The notes under the pieces are model-generated. The model saw only the letters and a program-made list of their open reading frames with translations, made no database searches and was not told where the DNA came from. The position numbers and the translations under genes are program-made. This document shows positions 1 through 11,264 of a stretch of DNA of 64,000 bases, one piece after another. The stretch covers positions 186,001-250,000 of the forward strand of contig JAFEMH010000979.1 in NCBI GenBank assembly GCA_022495995.1. Direction: 5' to 3'. The DNA is from Adenophora triphylla var. japonica. Taxonomy: Eukaryota; Streptophyta; Magnoliopsida; Asterales; Campanulaceae. Each line of letters starts with the position of its first letter. Positions within the stretch are counted from its first letter, which is position 1.

Positions 1-2067
1 ATATTCAGAAATTAAGAGACAAGATATTCAGAAATTTTGTATTGACCATGACCTTGGCCAAATCTATATCCAGAAATCAGTGAAAAGTATATCCAGAAAA
101 CAGAGAAAAGTATATCCAGAAAAAAGCGAAGGCTATGACCAGAAAGTTGGTATGTGTTGGTCCCATTCTAACATAATTTTGGATATCATGATCAAAGGGT
201 TCTGGATATCCAGAACCTTTGAGACTGATATCCATAAGTTTTTTTAATGAATGCAAAAAAAATATATATATAATTTTTTTTTTGAAAAAATACGTTTCTT
301 CATAACTTATGGAGAAACGCGTTTCTCCGGAGACCTACTCGAATTTATATACAGCTAAATGGTGATCAGGAGCGAACTTTTAAAAAAAATTGCCATTCAT
401 TTTAGAACGTAATTGTACAATACTAAGAATAATTTTATACAATGATGTCAGGGCCGGTCCTGACATTTTAGGGGCTCTGTTCGAAAGTAAAACTTAAGCC
501 CTAAATATAACTACAAAAATAATAGTGTATATATTTAAATTTTAGTAGTTTAAAAAGAAAAAAACGTTGAAATGAGAAAGGTGAGGGATGCGTTATGGAG
601 AATAATTGAAGAAGGATGACTAAACGTACGAGTTGTTGATATAAATAATTTAAAACAATTTAGGTTTTGATTTTATTTTTAAAAAATATTATTTAGGTTT
701 GTTGAAAAAATAAAATTGTAGATTCCAAATACAACCTTAATTATTACCCAATTGAATTGAAGTTGAATATACAACATACAATACTATCACTCCGTTCAAA
801 ATAAATGTATTTTTTTCAAATATACTCCTAATCAAAAATATTTTTTTCTTTTTACGCTTATTTTGAAAACGAAAGTAGTAATATAAGCGAAAAATTTGGA
901 AACCCTTCAAAATTTGAGACCAGAAGCGACCGCTCACCCGACACACCTTAAGAGCCGGCCACGTCATACAAAATTACCATCGTCGTACCCTAATCAATTT
1001 ACTAGTCACCCCTCTATCGGCACACCGCCGCAGTGAGTTGCCAATCACAATATTTCAAGTTTAGTGTAAACACTCTTTTCTTTCACACACACACTTACTT
1101 TTTTCCAGGCACTACTCATTGGTCTCTCAACTTTAACATAAAAAAGAACCAAAAAGCAAAGACCAACTCTACCATTGTAGCTGATGATTTTGATGCAGTT
1201 TCTTACATTATAAAACTGTAGAAGAAAGCTCTTTTCTTTATATAATTAAGGCATGTCTGTAAATATAAGTATAAAATTAAACATATTTATAATATGGATT
1301 TAAGATTGGCCTTTTAGATCTGTTTGGAATATTTGTAAATTCCTAAGAAGGCATGCATGTATTATAATGCTCGTAGGCTTTTGGTTTACCTTGTTAGACC
1401 TTTATCAATAACACTAAAATACGAGTGGTTCAACACGAGTACAGCGGAATAAATCAAAGAAACCAGACAGATAGGTATAGGTATGCCTGAAAGATGATCT
1501 TCTTTGTCTTGAATAAGGTTTGGTTGCAGGTATGTTTGGTCCAAAGTTGAGGGCTTTGTTTATAGTGGCCTCTAATTCTACATAGTCTACTTTATTTATA
1601 TCTTGAAAAAAACCACTTATTTATTTTGTACTTTATATTTCCTTAGTCCCGAAATAATATTTCTATTTGAAACGTGTTATCAATATACCATTATAATAAC
1701 TATCGACAACAATTTTTAGATGTCCATTCAAAACATTAAATTAGTCTAAAATTATTGTTCAAATTACCTTTACGAAGTTATGACTTCCATTGACTTTCCC
1801 TCACTTAATCGACGAACTCAAAATTCAGTTATTTCAACTCCACCAAACGAGCTTTCAAATTGGGCAAGCATTTCTAGTTTATGGCCGTTCTCTATGGTAT
1901 CAGTTGTTGCTTCACTAATAGGTTCACGATTCGACTTTGATCCGACTTTGATCGATATGGACTAGTTTCAAGATCGAGTCCTAGATAGGACATGCTGACC
2001 TAATTTTAACCGATGGAACAGTAACTAGTTAATGATAAATAGGAAGAAAGGAGGGAGTATCAAAGTT
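1..2067. other. Intergenic AT-rich DNA with no supported gene
   Basis: I see no coding region here. The first 140 bases carry about five imperfect copies of TATCCAGAAA-like units spaced roughly 25-30 bases apart. A hAT-like end (near-palindromic CAGGGCCGGTCCTGAC) lies at about 448-464, without a matching right end that I can find. The rest is poly-A/T-rich and resembles decayed repeats. Confidence 0.5.
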
Positions 2068-2068
2068 G

Positions 2069-2167
2069 TGGTGTGTGTCAGTGTGGGTGTGGAGGTGGGG
2101 TGGTGGTGGTGGTGGTGGGGTGGAGTGGGGTGGGGTGGGGTGGGGGTAAAAGGTAAAAGGTAAAAGG
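2069..2167 (+). repeat. G-rich microsatellite (GTG/TGGGG)
   Basis: A strongly purine-biased plus-strand tract: GT repeats, then GGT repeats, then repeated TGGGG, then three copies of AAAAGGT-like units. Several runs of four or more G lie within 15 bases of one another, which fits a G-quadruplex pattern. Confidence 0.8.
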
Positions 2168-2959
2168 ACTCAGATGCATTGTCCTCTTTCCATTCATTTT
2201 TTTTCATTATAATGGTGGGCCCTCTTTTTTATCTTTCAATTTTTCTCATTATGGCCATTTAATCATAGAGTAAGTTTTTAATTTGATGTTACAACAAAAA
2301 GGATAACTTTAATTAAGTGTATTGTTTTGAGTAATTATGAAGAATAATTATATAAGCTAAATAATAAGACACAATTATTCGATATTACTGTTTAGGACAT
2401 AATTGGAATCCAATCCAACTCTGCGCGTGCGTTCTCATGTCTTTCATTATTATGTAATTCGTGTGCACTATTCTAACCAAAATCATTACTTCCTCTTTTC
2501 GGCCCGAAATAAATATCATAGTTATAGTTGATGTTTCGGTGAAAAAAACAATCAAATATAAGATAGGTCGAAATAAATTTGAGGAAGGTGCAATGAAATA
2601 TAACCGATGTAAAATGAAGTAGGATCAACACGGGGATGTAACGAGGAAAAGCCCTTGAGATAATCTCGCCGGCATAAAACCTCGAGAGGTGATTATGAGC
2701 ACCTACCTTCTCGAACGATAATATTGATATTTTAAGAAATTGCAAGTGATGAGCTATGGCGAAGTACAAGAAGTGGTGCGTGCAATGTGTGTGTTTGTGT
2801 TCCGGCCATTAGCTTTTTAAATAGAAAATAGGATAACTAACGTAACTAATCTTCCTAAAATCTCGGGTTGTTTATCTTCAAGGCTTGACCTAGTCCCTTA
2901 TCCGTTGAGAAGAATCCACGTAGGGCACGTTTCCTTGTTGTTATTTATCTTGTACAAGG

Positions 2960-3119
2960 TTCTAAAAAGCGCTAGGCAGATGCTAGGCGACGGAGCCGGG
3001 CCTAGCGCCTAGGCGGAAACTAGTCGGGATTAGTCAGGATTAGTCGGGACCTAGGCGGGGCTTAGAACTAGGCGTTGGAGATGGGCCTAGGCGCCCTTAG
3101 GCGGGGTCTTTTAAAACAC
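2960..3119. repeat. GC-rich CTAGGCG repeat element
   Basis: A sharply GC-rich 160-bp island in AT-rich DNA, built from repeated CTAGGCG, GTCGGGATTAG and CCTAGGCGC units. The outer ends (TTCTAAAAAGCG on the left and GGTCTTTTAAAAC on the right) are partly complementary, so it may be a foldback or MITE-like element. I cannot assign a family. It contains no ORF. Confidence 0.5.
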
Positions 3120-3549
3120 TGATCCTGTATAATAGATAATAAATATTAATAATAATACAGTAACTTATTTACCTTAACTGCAGGACCCAACTATCTTCAG
3201 GACGTCGTCATTTGAAATCTTACCCACAATAATTGACTTATTAACATTTTTAAAAATATTGTTTTATTAGCTCGACGATGATAAAATTATACTAAATTAA
3301 TTTTCTTATTTAAAAATGCGACGACATTTATTTTGAAATGAATCAAAATAAAAGGTGTGATTTATTACGAACATGACTATTATTAAGCTAACATCAATCT
3401 ACTTGCTAGAGGTAGAATTTTTAACTTTATATAATATAAAAATGAAATCTTACAATCGTGGCTTTATTAACTTCTAATTGTTATTCGAATGTTGGCCGGA
3501 GCAACTGGAACAGTCAATTAATTGGTGATATAAGAGTAATGTAAATGTC

Positions 3550-3714
3550 TTGTAGGAGGGCTCCTTTGGGGCCAGGAGTATAAGGGGTGCTGCCACCCTG
3601 ACTACCTCGAACATATTCTACGGTTTACCTCCGCCAGTCACTAAGGGACCGGTAGCTGGTGGTCTAGGATTAGTCCGGCGAAGTTGGGAACTTGGGTATC
3701 AAAAAAAAAAAAAA
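3550..3714 (+). mobile_element. SINE 3' fragment
   Basis: The stretch from TTGTAGGAGGG to a 14-base poly-A tail resembles the 3' part of the SINE at 26.0-26.45 kb: both share GTAGGAGGG, a TATAAGGG block, a GGGATTA/AGGATTA block and an A tail. The tRNA-like head with A and B boxes is not present, so this copy appears 5' truncated. Confidence 0.55.
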
Positions 3715-3838
3715 CACACTTACTCCACTATACACTTTCTTAAATTTTCGTGCAAGATCAATTTTGTTAATTTTCGAGTGAGACGGAGGAGGGAGTAAAC
3801 CTTAAAAAAGATATGATGTCAATATTTTACTTGTAGGA

Positions 3839-4585
3839 TGATGATGCCAAAATCGTCAAATCGGCCCAAATCAGCGTCGAATGCTCACGGTGATTGCAAG
3901 GCACGAAAATAAGAGAAAACACGTAAACTAAGCCGGGCGGATCAGGCTAAAGGCCCTCCGGCGTGAGAGTAAGTTCACGGTTGATCTTAGAAATCAAATT
4001 GACGAGTTTCTCCAATGTAAAAAGTCACGTACCAAATAATGAGCCGTGGGGCTTGTATTTATAAGAATGGATTGATAGAATCCATGTTGAAGTGAACTTG
4101 TAGAGAGATAAGATATAATCTTAAGAGGATCATATACGTTAAGAAATCCTTGTTTGACTTGAATTGATATTGGTAATTGTAATCTGATTGGGTTACAAGC
4201 TGTATAATCCTTGTTGAATAAGGATTGTAGCGCTAGCAGGAACGCCGAGGAAGACAAATGATTTTCCTCGGCCTTGGGCAAATTAGCCGAGGAAAATGAC
4301 TTTGTTTCCTCGTCATTTGGTAAATGGCCGACATGAAAATATGCGGGAGAATACTTTTGTTTCCTCGGTAATTGGTGACATGACGAGCAAGGACTTTTCT
4401 CTCCTCGGTAATTGGGACAGGTAGGCCCAAGAATGTCGACATAAGGCCAAGGTAAATGTTCCTCGGCATACGAGGAAGATAATGCTCGGCCACTAACACT
4501 TGATGAATATATAATATCCATGGCCCGATATAGTTGGGCCCGGGTTGAGCAAGCCCATGTTCGTAGCTCGGTTTATACCGTTCGG
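3839..4585 (-). repeat. Tat element 3' LTR
   Basis: Direct repeat of 15722-16476, starting TGATGATGCC on the plus strand. It contains a minus-strand TATA box (TATAAATAC, 4055-4063) and many CCTCGG/CCGAGG units. It has several small indels and substitutions relative to the other LTR. The inner edge reads CCGTTCG instead of CCGTTCA. Confidence 0.92.
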
Positions 4586-4802
4586 TGGCCCCAACTTTCT
4601 AGCTCGGCTTTGATGAATAGAAAGTTAGCTCGTCCTCGGCGTATGGGATACGAACGGGTTTTACACGCGTCATTGGTGGGTATCGGCGGTTACTATTACA
4701 GGGCCCCCGGTCTTGTCACGCCTTGAACCCGTCATTTCGCATTTAATTCTTGGGACTCGGACCTGGATCTTTGCTTTACCCGGGTTGACCCGGATTGGAG
4801 GG

Positions 4803-4810
4803 TATAAAAA
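4803..4810 (+). promoter_or_regulatory. TATA box for the antisense ORF of the Tat element
   Basis: TATAAAAA on the plus strand, followed about 30 bases later by a pyrimidine-rich segment that could be a start site (about 4835). It precedes the antisense ORF region and points opposite to the LTR promoter. Assignment as a working promoter is inference. Confidence 0.5.
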
Positions 4811-5193
4811 CTAAAACCCCTTTCATTTTACTCTTTACAAACCCCAAGCAATTGAGAGCAAAGGCGAAAGAGATTTCGGGCGATCACAGCAACCTTGAGC
4901 CCGGTTCGGTGAGCTTGATTTTTCCGGCGAAGTCGCTTTACGCATTGATCCCATTCATTCTTGCAAACTCGGGTATGAAATTTCTCCTTTTCTTACAACT
5001 TCTTTTCATGTTCCGAGGCGTTTTCTAGGGTTTAGGAGTGATTTTGTCCATGCAGAGAACCACCGTTGTTGAAGGTTGAAGCTTTTCTTGATAAAAAACT
5101 TTAAAAACTTGAGTTCATTAATTCTCTTTGCATTTTATATGAAATTTACGGAATATTGAATGAACTCCCCCTTCGTTTTTGATTCCCCTTAGA

Positions 5194-8100
5194 AATGGCT
5201 CGATCTTGGGACCATTCTCCCGATTCCGTTATGGATATCATCTTGGAAATTTGAGGGTCTATCGTAGAGAGAGGGGTCCATGGATGATCTTTGAACTTGG
5301 ATGATATAAGCAAGCGGTTGAGGGGTTACGGCCGCTCCGTTTATTCATTCAATACCCGAGACTCCACAAGAATAGATAGGATTGAGTGCGGTTCTCCCAA
5401 CATCATAGTGTTTGAGGATAGGGCTCGAAATGGTGGAGCACGTCGGCTGTTCTACCCGGCCTCCCATCGCGAAATGCGTGAGCGTCGAGAGTACGGCCCC
5501 CTCCTCGGCCTTATGAAATGACGAGGAAGGAGATCTTCCTTCCTCGGCCTTATGGAATGACGAGGAGGGAATCTTCCTTCCCGTCATTTAATCGGCCATT
5601 GTGAGGTAAATAATTTGGTCTCCTCGTCTTTATGCGAGATATGACGGGAAGAGAAGGAGAACCCTCTCGTCTACTCGAGATAGTTGACGCCTTCGTCGAA
5701 GGTGCACAAGGCGATGCCCGCCTCGTCAGAAGAAGAGGCCGGGGAGCGAGTAGCCGAGGAAAGCAAGTGGAGAGGGCACCCAAAGCACGGGGATCCCATG
5801 ATTGAAAAATTGTACTCCAAGTACAAGGTGAGCCGGGATGAGTACAAGTTAACTTATATGGGCAAGATTGAGCCGAAGACGGAGAAGGAGGAGACGAACT
5901 TCTACTACAACCAAGATTATGTCCACTTCTATTATAAACGGTTCCAACGGGGGCTTCGTCTTCCTCTGGACCCCTTCATCTGCGAATTTTTGGACGATGT
6001 AAAGGCGGTACCGGCCATGCTAGGAGCCAATGGTACTAGGGTCTTGGTTAGCTTCATCATCCTCTAGTAGTTTAGGCTATGAGCCGAGCCATGGGAGCCT
6101 TCCGTCATTTCTACATTATCGAGTCATCGAGGAACAATGGTGGTAGTAATTAGGAGTGCCGATAGGAAACCAAAATTGCTCCTCCCATGTCTAGTAAAGT
6201 TCAGTGGGATCATCATGTCATCAGAGTTGAGAGCCGTCAGGTTGGGAGTTCGGTCTCCTTGTGGTGACCCAAACATCTACCTTCGATTTGTCGACAATAT
6301 GAGTGGACCAAAGCTTTGATCAAACGCCTAGAAGAGTTTGCCGGGGTAGGGGTCTGGTGGAAGCAAGTTGAATCCTCGGATCATTTCTATATCCGGGCGG
6401 GATTGATGCGGGGAATGAGGACGGGGTAGCTCCCTTGTAAATGTTAAAAGAGGTCGTCGCTTCAATGATTGGACGGTACATCCGAGCTTCGTATTTCACG
6501 AGGAGCGTATTAGGTGCCACGATGAGCGTCCGCGACAATGTATTGGAGCACCTAACATTGTTGGACGTAAACTTTTATCTTACACTTGTAATTTTTTGCA
6601 TATTATTTTGCTCGTACTTGACACAGGATCTTCTTGCTCGTACTTGACCATTTCTTCCTTGTCTTTACAGATTTGACTACCGAGGAAGAAGCCACCCTTG
6701 CAATGGAGAGACTAAGTCCTCGGGGAGGGCGATCGGGCGAAAGAAAGGCGAGCAAGAAGTACGCTGCGGTGGAGAGGAAGGACGAGGCCAATGCTCGTAA
6801 CTTGGTGCTCGGTGTCCGGGGTGATAAGCCCCTACCCCTTAAAGTGCATCGGGAGATTAATTCCGAGGACGCGGCATCCGAGGATCAAGTTGAACCCATG
6901 CGGTGACATGGGCGGACCTTTCTGCGGGTGCTTGAGGAGGCGGGAGGCGAGGAAAGCCGCCTCGTTGCTCGGAGATACGGCTCCCAGAGCCCGAGCCGAG
7001 TGCCGAGCTTGTAACTAAGAAGGCTAATGTTGGTGGGGCTCCCCACGTTGAGGCTCCCCGTGTTGATGCTCCTCCTCCTCCTCTAACCATCCAAAATATT
7101 GAGACCATTGAGCGGGCCGACGAGGCGGCCAAGCGTGGCCATCAGCGTTCCTCGGCTCAAAGGAATTCCTACTCTGCAAGCTAGGGCGGGGCCCTTAGTG
7201 CGGTGGGCGAGCCCCGGTTCGAAGATCTATGGACGAGGATGCCTATGATGGTGCTTGTCCGGGAGGCTCCCAGCGATGATACCTTGCTTTGCCGCGAGGG
7301 GCTCTTAATTGCCGAGGTGAATATCCTTTCCTTGCTCGTTGATCATTGATTTTGAGAGATGCATACTTAATATGATATTGAACTTTTCTTTCGGTTGGCT
7401 TACGTCACGGCGTATGAAAATGTTTTGGCGAAGAAGACCGGACGCATGAATGAGGCAAGCGGCCACGGCCAGCGAATACGAGAAGTCTTCCTTGGTTAAA
7501 CTTCTTAAAGCCAAGATGCCGAGCTTGAGGCGACAGGCGAAGGTGGAAGCCGAGGTGAAGAGGGCCGAGGAAGGCAAGGCCAAGGCCGAGGAAGAGAAAG
7601 CCAAGGCCGACGAGCTTCTCGGCTTAAAGGAGAGGAGGCGACCAAAGCTCTTACGGATAAGGCCGAGCTTGGGGCTAAGGCCGAGGAAGGCGGAGCCAAA
7701 TACCAAGGGCTGGAGGCGCCGCTTCTGCCCAGAAAACGAGGCGTGGCGCGCTTCGAGAGCCGGCATTGATGATCTTTGTGGTAGCTAGCTCGGCCTTCCG
7801 GGGCCGTGGGCGAGCAAGCGGCTACTATGTTCGAAGATGGATACCTTCATCTTGCCGGGAGCATTTTGGCTGATCCCTCCACCGGCCTTGACATCAACAA
7901 AATAGTCATGGCGATATGCCGGGACCAATATAGTGAGGAAGTTAGGGCCCTCCATCACTTAGTCCCCTTCTCTCTGCAAGCAACTTGGAATTGATAGCGA
8001 CGAGGATGCTCAAGCATGCGGGGAAGTGTGGAGGCCGGCCCCCTGTAGTCCACAGCAACATCAAAGACTTAGTGGAGGCCATCCCGGGACGAGGAAGAGC

Positions 8101-8235
8101 ACGAGGCCATGGAAGCAGAGGAAGGAAGAGGGGCCGAGGGCTGATGCTCTTATCAATCAAACGGACCTTCCTCCTCCTGGCTCCATTACTCAAGATTGGC
8201 TTGAAAAGCCTTTTGATGATGCTCGACAATCTTAG
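5194..8235 (+). pseudogene. Tat antisense ORF (gypsy-type 'transposase' domain protein), broken
   Basis: This plus-strand coding region lies antisense to gag-pol. Around 5700-6060 it encodes a segment with KRFQRGLRLPLDPFICEFLD, which resembles the plant 'putative gypsy-type transposon' domain (Pfam Transposase_28 family) found in antisense ORFs of Tat elements. Around 7450-7620 it encodes a Lys/Glu/Ala-rich stretch with heptad-like repeats, probably a coiled coil. The reading frame ends with TQDWLEKPFDDARQS and a stop at 8235. Several frameshifts and stops separate these pieces, including TGA after a short start ORF at 5194. An A-rich region around 8290-8310 may hold the polyadenylation signal. 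The role of such proteins is not established; the name transposase is historical. The exact start is uncertain. Confidence 0.6.
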
Positions 8236-8558
8236 AATAGCTTTTTCTTGTTATGCTTTTGTAATAGATGATAGGATATGTAATTTCATTTGAATATCAA
8301 TGAAAAAATCCTTTGCTTTATGATTCTTGTTATTTCAATAACTTGCTCGTATCCTTGTATGCTAGGCGGAGGCCTGGACTTGAGAAGGTGGGATCCAAAG
8401 AAGGTCCCTTATTGCTTACATATTGAACAAGTGGTTTGGCGAGGAAGTTTCCTCGGCTTTAACTATGCTCGTACGTCATTTAGGCCGAGGAAATTTTCCT
8501 TAGCTTTGAATATGACTTGTGATCTGAACCAAGGTGGACCGCTTGGTGGGATGTATGG

Positions 8559-8939
8559 TAAGCCGTTGGGCCAAGGATGACCCTTGGTATTGGGCATTGT
8601 GTAAGCCGTCGGGCGAGGAGGACCACTTGGTCTTGGGCATTAGTAAGCCATCAGGCCGAGGAAGACCCTTGGTCTTGGCTTTGATAAGCCATCGGGCGAG
8701 GAAGACCCTTGGTCTTGGCTTCGTGGTAAGCCATCGAGGCCAAGGAGGACCCTTGGTCTTGGGCATTAGTAAGCCATCGAGGCCAAGGAAGACCCTTGGT
8801 CTTGGCCGTGGTAAGCCGTCGAGGCCAAGGAAGATCCTTGGTCTTGACTTTATGGTAAGCCGTCGAGGCGAGAGGACCCTGGTCTTGACTTTATGGTAAG
8901 CCGTCGGGTCAAGGAAGATCCTTGATCTTGGGTGGTGTG
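8559..8939 (+). repeat. 42-bp tandem repeat in the Tat 3' UTR
   Basis: About nine imperfect units of roughly 42 bp, each starting TAAGCC(G/A)TCG and containing GAGGAAGACCCTTGGTCTTG. Units vary by a few bases. It lies between the 3' end of pol (minus strand) and the antisense ORF, the zone known in Tat/Ogre elements as a hypervariable source of satellite repeats. Confidence 0.85.
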
Positions 8940-9137
8940 TTTGAGAGAGTTGGAGATAATGTCCTCATCTTCGGAGTTGGTGTAGATGGTTGATAGTGGT
9001 TTTGCATATTGGAAGAAAGCTGCTTTCGTAGAAGCTGAAATGCGATTACATAGAAGCTGCAATCCTATCAACTAAAAAGACAAAAAGAAAACAAAAGACC
9101 GAAAATAAAGAGCTAATCTATTGCAAAATAAACTAGA

Positions 9138-9974
9138 CTAGTGATAATATTTTCTAAGGTTGTCGGAGTGCCACGGATGCTTGAGATCCTTCCCCTCCTT
9201 GGTCCTTAATGTAGGTCCCTTCTCGAATGACTTGAGTGATGATATAGGGACCTTCCCAATTTGGGGAGAGCTTGTTACGTACGCCTTCCGACCGGTAGCT
9301 TCGATCTTTCTAAGTACCCGATCGCCAACTTGGAATACTCTTTTGATGACCCTCTTGTCGTGATATGCCTTGGTCCTTTGTTTGTAATTCACCATCCTCA
9401 TCTGCGCGGCTAGTCGTTTTTCATCTATCGAGGTCCGGGGTCTAGGAGCCTATTGACCTTGTTGACTTGCTCATCATAATGGGAGTTCCTTGCGTAGGGA
9501 TGGCCATCTCTGCTTGGTGCCGTAGCCTCGAGAACCGAAAGTTAGTGCGAATGGGGTTTCCCGGTTGGCCCCGGGTGGTTGTGCGAAACTGACCCATAAA
9601 GCTAGGGAAGTTCGTCGACCATCTACCCTCGCGTCCTTCAAGGTTCTTGGTGAGGGCGGTTAGGACCGGCTTGTTGGCGGCACGCTTGGCCGTTGCCTTG
9701 GGGTGCGCTGGCGAAGATTTTGCATGGCGTACTTTGACTCTTCCCAATTCGGTTGTAAATGCCGTGGAGAATTGGAGGCCATGGTCGAAACAATTGTATG
9801 CGGAAGGCGAAATCTGCACCGAGATGTTGTCATGAACAAAGTTGATCGCGTTCTCTTAGTTATCTTTGCCAATGCCTTGGCTTCTATCCATTTGGAGAAG
9901 TAATCAACGGCTACTATCACGTACTTGCAATTACCACGGGCGGGTGGGAAGGGTCCAATGAGGTCGATCCCCAC
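9138..9974 (-). pseudogene. Tat element integrase, degenerate
   Basis: Three overlapping minus-strand pieces in different frames form an integrase. The N-side piece has GIDLIGPFPPARGNCKYVIV and VDYFSKWIEAKALAKI, typical of the core with its first aspartate. The next piece keeps VRHAKSSPAHP but has lost the usual NGQAE motif that holds the catalytic glutamate. The last piece (9138-9401) is the C-terminal region with YHDKRV, FQVGDRVLRK and HPWHSDNLRKYY. Frameshifts between the pieces and the missing catalytic residue make it inactive. Confidence 0.8.
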
Positions 9975-10632
9975 ATATCAAATGGCCACGTAGGTATTAC
10001 AAGTGTTTGCTCGGCTAACGGGTAGTCTTGGAATGTCGAGAGAACCTTTGGCATTTGTCACATTTTCGAACATAGGCATGCGCGTCCTCCCTTAGGTTTG
10101 GCCGGTAGTAACCTAGCGATATGATTTTGTCGGCTAAGGTTACGGCCCCCGGTGTCCGCCGCAAACACCTTCATGTACTTACGCCAGGAGATTCTCGGTT
10201 TCCTTGGGATAGACACACCTTAGCGGGGGCTTCGTGAAAGATCTTCGGTAGAGGACTCCGTTCATCACCACAAATCTTGGAGACCTCTTCTTGATAAGCT
10301 TGGCTCGAGCATCATCTTACGGGAGTTTCTCCTTCTCAATGTATTCGATGTAGTCATCGATCCGGCATCTCTCTTCCTCGTCCCGAGAAGCATGACTTGT
10401 AATCTTTCATACGCGGGTTCCTCGGCATAAACTACATATGGGTTGGTCTCCGAAGGAGACACGTCCATGGTGGCTAGTTTGGAGAGAACGTCTGCGACTT
10501 GGTTGTCTTCCCTTCCTATCTACTTGAGCTCGAAAAATTCCATTTTCTTCGTCATATCTAGGACCGAGGTCTCTATACTTGGCAAGGGTGACATCTTGAG
10601 TGTTATATTCTCCTTTCACTTGTTTGACAACA

Positions 10633-11130
10633 AGTGGGAGTCACGAAAGCGGCCGCCTTAGTTGCTCCGTAGAAGGAGGCCAACTCAATGCCAAATATGA
10701 GAGCCTCGTATTCGGCTTGGTTGTTAGAGGCGAGGAAACTGAAGCGGATAGCATCTTGTATAGTATATTCTCCTTACGGACTTGCTAGTACTATTCTGCT
10801 CCGCTTCTTTCCTTGGTAGGCGATCCGTCAGTATACGGATCCAACAGTTGGATGGGAGTTGATGGGAGAGTCTTTTTCCTCCGGCGCGTTTTGCTTCGGG
10901 AGGTGGGGAGATGCTCGCCCCATAAAGGCGATCTCGACCATGAAGTCAACGAAAGGCTGTGCTAGGAGGGTCTTCCTTGGTTGGTAAGTGATATCAAACT
11001 CCGTTAGAGCGATTGACCAATTAAGGAGACGTCTGGCCGTCCGACTTGTGAAGGATTTTCTTGATGGTTCATTGGTGTAGACGGTGATAGGGTGTGCGAG
11101 AAAAATATGCACGCGGCTTCCTTGAAGCAA
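10633..11130 (-). pseudogene. Tat element dual RNase H remnants
   Basis: 10828-11130 encodes the RNase H next to reverse transcriptase (HPITVYTNEPSRK, RRLLNWSIALTEFDITYQPR). Further downstream, at about 10635-10770 on the minus strand, the conceptual translation FLASNNQAEYEALIFGIELA matches the second, archaeal-type RNase H (NNEAEYEAL motif). This second domain is a recognised mark of the Tat lineage. The two parts are out of frame with each other and with reverse transcriptase. Confidence 0.75.
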
Positions 11131-11264
11131 TGACTAGTGCGTATGCTATCTTACTCCACATTAAAATATCTGCTTTCTACATCGGACGAGCTTTTGAGAC
11201 ATAGTAGACGGCTTCGAATTCCTTCATCCTTTCGAACTAAGGCAGTGCGACGGCGTGATCGATG

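Noticed and set aside
448..967. Complete hAT-like element starting CAGGGCCGGTCC
   Set aside because: The GCCGGC near 950 does not form a convincing complementary right end.
8559..8939. CRISPR-like array
   Set aside because: Units are contiguous without unique spacers, in a plant retrotransposon 3' region.
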